From Scandinavium goeteborgense (lineage in GTDB: Bacteria > Pseudomonadota > Gammaproteobacteria > Enterobacterales > Enterobacteriaceae), in NCBI RefSeq assembly GCF_003935895.2, contig NZ_CP054058.1:1488001-1552000 (forward strand): a DNA stretch of 64,000 nt, read 5' to 3'. The position numbers were made by a program, and so were the translations under genes. Position 1 is the first letter of the stretch. Every line of letters starts with the position of its first letter. Below, in pieces: positions 58,783 to 64,000 of the stretch. The notes beneath the pieces were generated by a model. The model made no database searches. It saw nothing but the letters and a program-made list of their open reading frames with translations, and was not told the origin of the DNA.

Positions 58783-60261
58783 ATGAGCCTGAGAGAGAAA
58801 ACCATCAGCGGCGCGAAATGGTCCGCTATGGCCACGGTGGTCATCATCGGTCTGGGATTGGTGCAGATGACCGTGCTGGCGCGGATCATCGACAATCATC
58901 AGTTCGGCCTGCTGACGGTCTCGCTGGTGATCATCGCCCTGGCGGATACCCTGTCGGATTTCGGCATCGCCAACTCCATTATTCAGCGCAAAGAAATTAG
59001 CCATCTCGAACTGACCACGCTTTACTGGCTGAACGTAGCGCTGGGGATTGTGGTGTTTGCGCTGGTGTTTTCCCTGAGTGGCGTGATTGCCGAGGTGTTG
59101 CATAACCCGGACCTGGCACCACTGATGCGTACGCTGTCGTTTGCCTTCGTGGTGATTCCGCACGGGCAGCAGTTCCGCGCGCTGATGCAAAAAGAGCTCG
59201 AATTCAGCAAGATTGGCATGATTGAAACTTCTGCCGTGCTGGCCGGTTTCACCTTTACCGTGGTCAGTGCCCATTTCTGGCCGCTGGCGATGACCGCAAT
59301 TCTCGGTTATCTGGTCAACAGCGCTGTGCGTACGCTGCTGTTCGGCTGGTTTGGCCGCCGGATTTATCGTCCGGGCCTGCATTTCTCGCTGGCCTCGGTT
59401 TCATCGAACCTGCGTTTTGGCGCATGGCTGACCGCCGACAGCATCATTAACTACGTCAATACCAACCTGTCTACATTGGTGCTGGCGCGTATTCTCGGCG
59501 CGAGCGTGGCGGGCGGCTATAACCTGGCCTACAACGTTGCGGTGGTGCCGCCGATGAAACTCAACCCGATTATCACCCGCGTGCTGTTCCCGGCCTTTGC
59601 CAAAATTCAGGACGACACCGCCAAGCTGCGCGTCAACTTTTACAAGTTGCTGTCGGTTGTCGGCATCATCAACTTCCCGGTGCTGCTGGGCCTGATGGTG
59701 GTCAGCAACAACGTGGTGCCACTGGTGTTCGGTGAGAAGTGGGTCAGCATTGTGCCAATCCTGCAACTGCTGTGCGTGGTGGGTTTACTGCGCTCCGTCG
59801 GCAACCCGATTGGCTCCTTGCTGATGGCGAAAGCCCGCGTTGATATCAGCTTTAAATTCAATGTGTTCAAAACCTTCCTGTTCATCCCGGCGATTATCAT
59901 TGGCGGGCATGTGGCGGGCGCGCTCGGCGTAACGCTCGGCTTCCTGCTGGTGCAGGTGGTGAATACCATTCTGAGCTACTTCGTGATGATCAAACCGGTG
60001 CTGGGTTCCAGCTATCGCCAGTACATCCTGAGCTTATGGCTGCCGTTATATCTGTCGCTGCCGACGCTGGCGGTGAGCTACGGCCTCGGCGTGGCGCTGA
60101 ATGGCACGATGTCCTTGCCGCTGTTGCTGGTGATTCAGATTGGTGCCGGTGCGCTGGCTTTCGCGCTGATGATTCTTTTTTCGCGCCATCCTCTGGTGGT
60201 GGAAATGAAGCGCCAGCTGTGCCGCAGCGAAAAAATGAAAGTGCTGCTGCGGGCCGGTTAG
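58783..60261 (+). CDS. wzxC: WzxC, colanic acid repeat-unit flippase
   Basis: 492 residues with about 14 TM segments, MATE/MVF-type Wzx of the PST family (KTISGAKWSAMATVVI start, NSIIQRKEISHLEL in loop). It moves the lipid-linked repeat to the periplasm. A long antisense frame over wcaJ/wzxC is an artefact of GC-rich codon use. Followed by a REP. Confidence 0.97.
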   Translation: MSLREKTISGAKWSAMATVVIIGLGLVQMTVLARIIDNHQFGLLTVSLVIIALADTLSDFGIANSIIQRKEISHLELTTLYWLNVALGIVVFALVFSLSGVIAEVLHNPDLAPLMRTLSFAFVVIPHGQQFRALMQKELEFSKIGMIETSAVLAGFTFTVVSAHFWPLAMTAILGYLVNSAVRTLLFGWFGRRIYRPGLHFSLASVSSNLRFGAWLTADSIINYVNTNLSTLVLARILGASVAGGYNLAYNVAVVPPMKLNPIITRVLFPAFAKIQDDTAKLRVNFYKLLSVVGIINFPVLLGLMVVSNNVVPLVFGEKWVSIVPILQLLCVVGLLRSVGNPIGSLLMAKARVDISFKFNVFKTFLFIPAIIIGGHVAGALGVTLGFLLVQVVNTILSYFVMIKPVLGSSYRQYILSLWLPLYLSLPTLAVSYGLGVALNGTMSLPLLLVIQIGAGALAFALMILFSRHPLVVEMKRQLCRSEKMKVLLRAG

Positions 60262-60272
60262 CAATAAGTCTT

Positions 60273-60306
60273 TTGCCCGGCGGCGCTGTGCTTGCCGGGC
60301 CTACAC
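60273..60306. repeat. REP element between wzxC and wcaK
   Basis: Single palindrome TTGCCCGGCGGCGCTGTGCT...GCCGGGCCTACA 12 nt after the wzxC stop, in a 134-nt spacer. The third REP-type repeat in the window and the second in the colanic acid cluster. Confidence 0.75.
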
Positions 60307-60395
60307 AATATTGTTTCTCCCTTTCCTTGAGAGGACCGGCGTGAAGGCATCTGGCCGCACCCGATGGATTAAGAACCCCGATTAAGAGGTCACAC

Positions 60396-61676
60396 ATGAA
60401 ATTATTGATCCTTGGCAACCACACCTGTGGCAACCGTGGCGACAGCGCCATTTTGCGCGGCCTGCTGGACGCCATTAATACCCTGAATCCAGACGCAGAA
60501 GTGGACGTTATGAGCCGCTACCCGGTGAGTTCTTCCTGGCTGCTCAATCGCCCGGTGATGGGCGATCCGCTTTACACGCAGATGAAACAGCACAACAGCG
60601 CGGCGGGCGTGATGGGGCGCGTGAAAAAAGTCCTGCGTCGTCGCTACCAGCATCAGGTCCTGCTTTCTCGCGTGACCGACAGCGGCAAACTGCGCAACAT
60701 CGCCATCGCCCAGGGCTTTACCGATTTTGTCCGTCTGCTCGGCAATTACGATGCGATTATTCAGGTTGGCGGCTCGTTCTTCGTTGACCTGTACGGCGCA
60801 CCGCAGTTCGAACACGCGCTCTGTACTTTCATGGCCAAAAAGCCGCTGTACATGATTGGCCACAGCGTTGGCCCGTTCCAGGACCCGCAGTTTAACCAAC
60901 TGGCGAACTACGTTTTCGGCCAGTGCGACGCGCTGATCCTGCGTGAATCTGTCAGCCTGAATCTGATGCAGCGCAGTGAAATCACCACCGCCAAAGTGGA
61001 GCAGGGCGTTGATACCGCCTGGCTGGTCGATCATCACGATGAGGACTACACCCCCAGCTATGCCGTGGAACACTGGCTGAACAAAATCGGCCAGCAAAAA
61101 ACGGTGGCCGTCACCCTGCGCGAACTGGCCCCGTTTGATAAGCGTCTCGGCACCACGCAGCAGGCCTATGAAGAGGCGTTTGCAGGCGTGGTGAACCGCA
61201 TTATCGACGCTGGTTATCAGGTGGTTGCGCTCTCAACCTGTACCGGGATTGACAGTTACAACAAAGACGACCGCATGGTGGCGCTGAACCTGCACAAACA
61301 CATCAGCGATCCGTCGCGCTATCACGTGGTGATGGACGAACTCAACGATCTGGAAATGGGCAAAATTCTTGGCGCCTGTGATTTGACCGTGGGTACGCGA
61401 CTGCACTCCGCAATTATCTCGATGAACTTCGACACCCCGGCGATTGCCATCAACTACGAACATAAATCCGCCGGGATCATGCAGCAGCTCGGGATGCCGG
61501 AAATGGCCATCGATATTCGTCACCTGCTGGACGGCAGCCTCAGTGCGATGGTGGCCGACACCCTCGGTCAGCTTCCGGCGATCAATGAACGCCTGCGCGT
61601 GGCCGTGAAGGCCGAACGCCAAACCGGCATCGCGATGGTCAAATCTGTCCTCGACCGCATCGGGGAGGGGAAATGA
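60396..61676 (+). CDS. wcaK: WcaK, polysaccharide pyruvyl transferase
   Basis: 426 residues, PS_pyruv_trans family: NHTCGNRGDSAILRGLLDAI at the N-terminus, VGGSFFVDLYG, and the C-terminal DLTVGTRLHSAIISMNFDTPAIAINYEHK. It adds the pyruvate ketal of colanic acid from PEP. AAGAGGT precedes the ATG, and its stop overlaps wcaL (ATGA). Confidence 0.97.
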   Translation: MKLLILGNHTCGNRGDSAILRGLLDAINTLNPDAEVDVMSRYPVSSSWLLNRPVMGDPLYTQMKQHNSAAGVMGRVKKVLRRRYQHQVLLSRVTDSGKLRNIAIAQGFTDFVRLLGNYDAIIQVGGSFFVDLYGAPQFEHALCTFMAKKPLYMIGHSVGPFQDPQFNQLANYVFGQCDALILRESVSLNLMQRSEITTAKVEQGVDTAWLVDHHDEDYTPSYAVEHWLNKIGQQKTVAVTLRELAPFDKRLGTTQQAYEEAFAGVVNRIIDAGYQVVALSTCTGIDSYNKDDRMVALNLHKHISDPSRYHVVMDELNDLEMGKILGACDLTVGTRLHSAIISMNFDTPAIAINYEHKSAGIMQQLGMPEMAIDIRHLLDGSLSAMVADTLGQLPAINERLRVAVKAERQTGIAMVKSVLDRIGEGK

Positions 61677-62893
61677 AGGTTGGTTTCTTCCTGTTAAAAT
61701 TCCCATTGTCGTCAGAAACCTTCGTCTTAAATCAGATCGTCGCGTTTATCGAAATGGGTTACGACGTGGAAATTGTCGCGCTGCTGAAGGGCGACATGAA
61801 TAACACTCATGAGGCTTACACGCGTTACGGTCTGGCGCAGAAAACCCGCTGGCTGCAGGATGAGCCGGTGGGCAAATTGGCCAAACTGCGTTATCGCGCG
61901 ATCAACACCCTGAAGGGATTGCATCGCGGGGCCACCTGGCGCGCGCTGAATGCCAGCCGCTACGGTGACGAGGCGCGTAACCTGATCCTGTCTTCTATCA
62001 CGGCGCAAAATAGTGCGCCGTTCAGCGCCGATGTGTTTATCGCGCACTTTGGCCCGGCAGGCGTCACCGCCGCCAAACTGCGGGAACTGGGTGTGCTGCG
62101 CGGCAAAATTGCGACCGTGTTCCACGGCATCGACGTTTCGAGCCGGGACGTTCTCACCCATTACACGCCTGAATATCAGCAGCTGTTCCGCCGTGGCGAT
62201 TTAATGCTGCCGATAAGCGACCTGTGGGCCGAACGCCTGCAAGGTATGGGCTGCCCGGCGGATAAAATCGTGGTGTCGAGAATGGGCGTCAACATGGAAC
62301 GCTTCGCCCTGCGTCCGGTAAAAGCCCCGGATGAGACGCTGCAAATCATTTCGGTTGCGCGTCTGACCGAGAAGAAAGGGCTGCATGTGGCGATCGAAGC
62401 CTGTCGCCAGCTCAAGCAGCGTGGCGTGCGCTTCCACTATCGCATTCTCGGCATTGGCCCGTGGGAACGTCGCCTGCGCACGCTCATCGAGCAGTATCAG
62501 CTCGAGGACGTGATTGAGATGCCGGGCTTTAAGCCAAGTCATGAAGTAAAAGCGATGCTGGACGAGGCCGACGTCTTTCTGCTGCCGTCCGTCACCGGGG
62601 CCGATGGCGATATGGAAGGTATTCCGGTCGCGTTGATGGAAGCGATGGCGGTCGGCATTCCGGTGGTGTCCACCGTTCACAGCGGTATTCCGGAACTCAT
62701 TGATGCCGGAGAGTCAGGCTGGCTCGTGCCTGAGAATGACGCGGCATCCCTGGCCGACCGGCTCAGCGCGTTCGGTGGGTTCGATCAACAGGCGTTGCAA
62801 CCGGTCGTGACCAAAGCACGGGCAAAAGTCGAAACTGAATTCAACCAGCAGGTGATTAATCAACAGTTAGCCAGCCTGCTGCAAACGCTGTAA
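61673..62893 (+). CDS. wcaL: WcaL, colanic acid glycosyltransferase (GT4)
   Basis: 406 residues. GT-B fold: [21 protein letters not shown] start and a C-domain with [48 protein letters not shown] (split by the E-x7-E type motif near 315-325). ATG 61673 overlaps the wcaK stop. It adds a repeat-unit sugar. Confidence 0.96.
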   Translation: MKVGFFLLKFPLSSETFVLNQIVAFIEMGYDVEIVALLKGDMNNTHEAYTRYGLAQKTRWLQDEPVGKLAKLRYRAINTLKGLHRGATWRALNASRYGDEARNLILSSITAQNSAPFSADVFIAHFGPAGVTAAKLRELGVLRGKIATVFHGIDVSSRDVLTHYTPEYQQLFRRGDLMLPISDLWAERLQGMGCPADKIVVSRMGVNMERFALRPVKAPDETLQIISVARLTEKKGLHVAIEACRQLKQRGVRFHYRILGIGPWERRLRTLIEQYQLEDVIEMPGFKPSHEVKAMLDEADVFLLPSVTGADGDMEGIPVALMEAMAVGIPVVSTVHSGIPELIDAGESGWLVPENDAASLADRLSAFGGFDQQALQPVVTKARAKVETEFNQQVINQQLASLLQTL

Positions 62894-62903
62894 AAGAGGT
62901 TGC

Positions 62904-64000
62904 ATGACGGACAACAAGTTTACCCTATCACGCCGCGCCTTCCTTGGGGCCAGCTCTGCGCTGGCCGCACTGCCACTCATCAATAGCCCCGCAGCCCTTG
63001 CATTGGGGCGTAACGATGCCGCTGATATCCGCAATTATAACCCCGGCAATGACTGGATCCGCGCCTTCAACGATGCGTTTAAAGACAGCGACGTGGTTGA
63101 AGTGCCGGAAGGTGTGGTGTGCGACAACATCAACACCGGGATCATCATCCCACCGGGGAAAACGCTGCAGGTTAGCGGGGCGCTGAAAGGCAATGGCCGT
63201 GGGCGAGTCGCGTTACAGGACGGCTGCAAAATCATCGGTGAAAAGGGCAGCCTGGACAATATCTGCCTCGATGTGCGCGGCTCCGACTGCGTGATTCAGG
63301 GCGTGACCCTCAGCGGCTACGGGCCGGTGGCGCAGATTTACATCGGCGGCAAAGACAAGCGCACCATGCGTAACTTGCTCATCGACAACATTGTCATTAC
63401 TAAAGCCAACTACGGCATCCTGCGGCAGGGCTTCCATAACCAGTTTGACGGCGTAAAGATAACGCACAGCCGATTCACCCATTTGCAGGGTGACGCCATC
63501 GAGTGGAATGTGGCGATCAACGATAAAAATATCCTGATTTCTGACCACGTTATCGACAACATCAACTGCACCAACGGCAAAATTAACTGGGGCATCGGCA
63601 TCGGCCTGGCGGGAAGCACGTACGACAACGGCTATCCGGAAGAGCAGGCGGTGAAGAACTTTGTCGTCGCGAACATCACCGGAAGCAACTGCCGACAGCT
63701 GGTTCACGTCGAGAACGGCAAACACTTTATTATCCGTAATGTGAAAGCCAAAAATATCACTCCCGAGTTCAGCAAGAAGGCGGGCATTGATAATGCCACC
63801 GTGGCAATTTACGGCTGTGATAATTTCATTATTGATAATGTCACAATGGAAAATAGTGCTGGCATGCTGATTGGTTACGGTGTCATCAAAGGCAACTACC
63901 TCTCGATCCCGCAGAACTTCAAGCTCAATGATATTCAAATGGACAATACCGGGCTGGCGTACAAACTGCGTGGGATCCAGATTTCATCGGGCAATGCGCA
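62904..64000 (+). CDS. wcaM: WcaM, colanic acid biosynthesis protein (cut by window edge)
   Basis: 365 codons are present; E. coli WcaM has 464. The start ATG 62904 follows AAAGAGG. The N-terminus SRRAFLG (residues 9-15), then a hydrophobic stretch and an Ala-x-Ala-like end (SPAALA), is a twin-arginine signal. The rest is a parallel beta-helix (for example [20 protein letters not shown]) of the pectate-lyase type, matching E. coli along its length. Function in colanic acid is unsettled; a polysaccharide lyase or modifier is likely by fold. Confidence 0.95.
   Translation, partial: MTDNKFTLSRRAFLGASSALAALPLINSPAALALGRNDAADIRNYNPGNDWIRAFNDAFKDSDVVEVPEGVVCDNINTGIIIPPGKTLQVSGALKGNGRGRVALQDGCKIIGEKGSLDNICLDVRGSDCVIQGVTLSGYGPVAQIYIGGKDKRTMRNLLIDNIVITKANYGILRQGFHNQFDGVKITHSRFTHLQGDAIEWNVAINDKNILISDHVIDNINCTNGKINWGIGIGLAGSTYDNGYPEEQAVKNFVVANITGSNCRQLVHVENGKHFIIRNVKAKNITPEFSKKAGIDNATVAIYGCDNFIIDNVTMENSAGMLIGYGVIKGNYLSIPQNFKLNDIQMDNTGLAYKLRGIQISSGNA

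Noticed and set aside
57625-59382. 585-codon open frame on the minus strand opposite wcaJ and wzxC
   Set aside because: His/Gln/Arg-rich translation with no domain; it is antisense to two well-conserved genes and arises from GC-rich codon use.
1-64000. CRISPR arrays, tRNA or rRNA genes, insertion sequences
   Set aside because: I saw no regularly spaced direct repeats, no tRNA-like cloverleaf with CCA end, no rRNA sequence and no transposase. Only REP, BIME and ERIC repeats were found. A tRNAscan or IS search would be the decisive test.

Overview
The window is a piece of enterobacterial chromosome. Gene content, gene order and protein sequence follow the E. coli stretch from yegT/fbaB to wcaM. 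The departures from E. coli point to an Enterobacter/Lelliottia/Leclercia/Kosakonia-type relative: an enolase-superfamily/ABC-transporter operon and a block of orphan genes stand in place of the E. coli genes of this stretch, yegI-yegL are absent, and an MFS gene sits between alkA and yegE. REP/BIME and ERIC repeats fit this family. The species is inferred from recalled protein similarity; no database was searched.

Layout. 1-2.6 kb: yegT (cut by the left edge) divergent from fbaB. 2.6-9.2 kb: a six-gene operon of a mandelate-racemase-type enzyme plus a complete peptide-type ABC importer, preceded by a perfect CRP half-site pair. 9.2-10.3 kb: yegS lipid kinase and a BIME. 10.3-13.1 kb: short orphan genes (an unknown, an acetyltransferase-like remnant, an ABM-fold protein, a small DUF protein, a tail-anchored protein, a cupin). 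13.2-15.2 kb: a polymorphic-toxin/immunity array on the minus strand, in AT-richer DNA. 15.3-17 kb: the CyaR small RNA and trhP (yegQ). 17-28 kb: the mdtABCD-baeSR efflux and envelope-stress operon. 28.3-28.5 kb: an Ibs/Sib type I toxin-antitoxin locus. 28.5-41 kb: yegD, alkA, an MFS transporter, dgcE (yegE), udk, dcd, asmA, an ERIC element and yegH. 41-64 kb: the colanic acid cluster from its RcsAB/ops leader through wza-wzb-wzc-wcaABCDEF-gmd-fcl-gmm-wcaI-manC-manB-wcaJ-wzxC-wcaK-wcaL-wcaM, with wcaM cut by the right edge.

How the parts work together. The colanic acid genes make GDP-mannose and GDP-fucose (manB, manC, gmd, fcl). WcaJ starts the repeat unit on undecaprenyl phosphate, the Wca glycosyl-, acetyl- and pyruvyl-transferases build and decorate it, WzxC flips it, WcaD polymerises it, and Wza/Wzb/Wzc control chain growth and export. 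BaeSR senses envelope stress and drives the MdtABC RND pump. The 2.8-9.2 kb operon looks like an import-and-catabolise unit for an unidentified substrate under catabolite control.

The least explained region is 10.7-15.2 kb. Its core is an apparent toxin with a C-terminal DUF4258-like domain coupled by ATGA to an immunity-like gene, followed by a decayed second toxin tip that overlaps its own immunity-like gene, and a third 59-residue immunity-like gene. No secretion gene accompanies it in the window.
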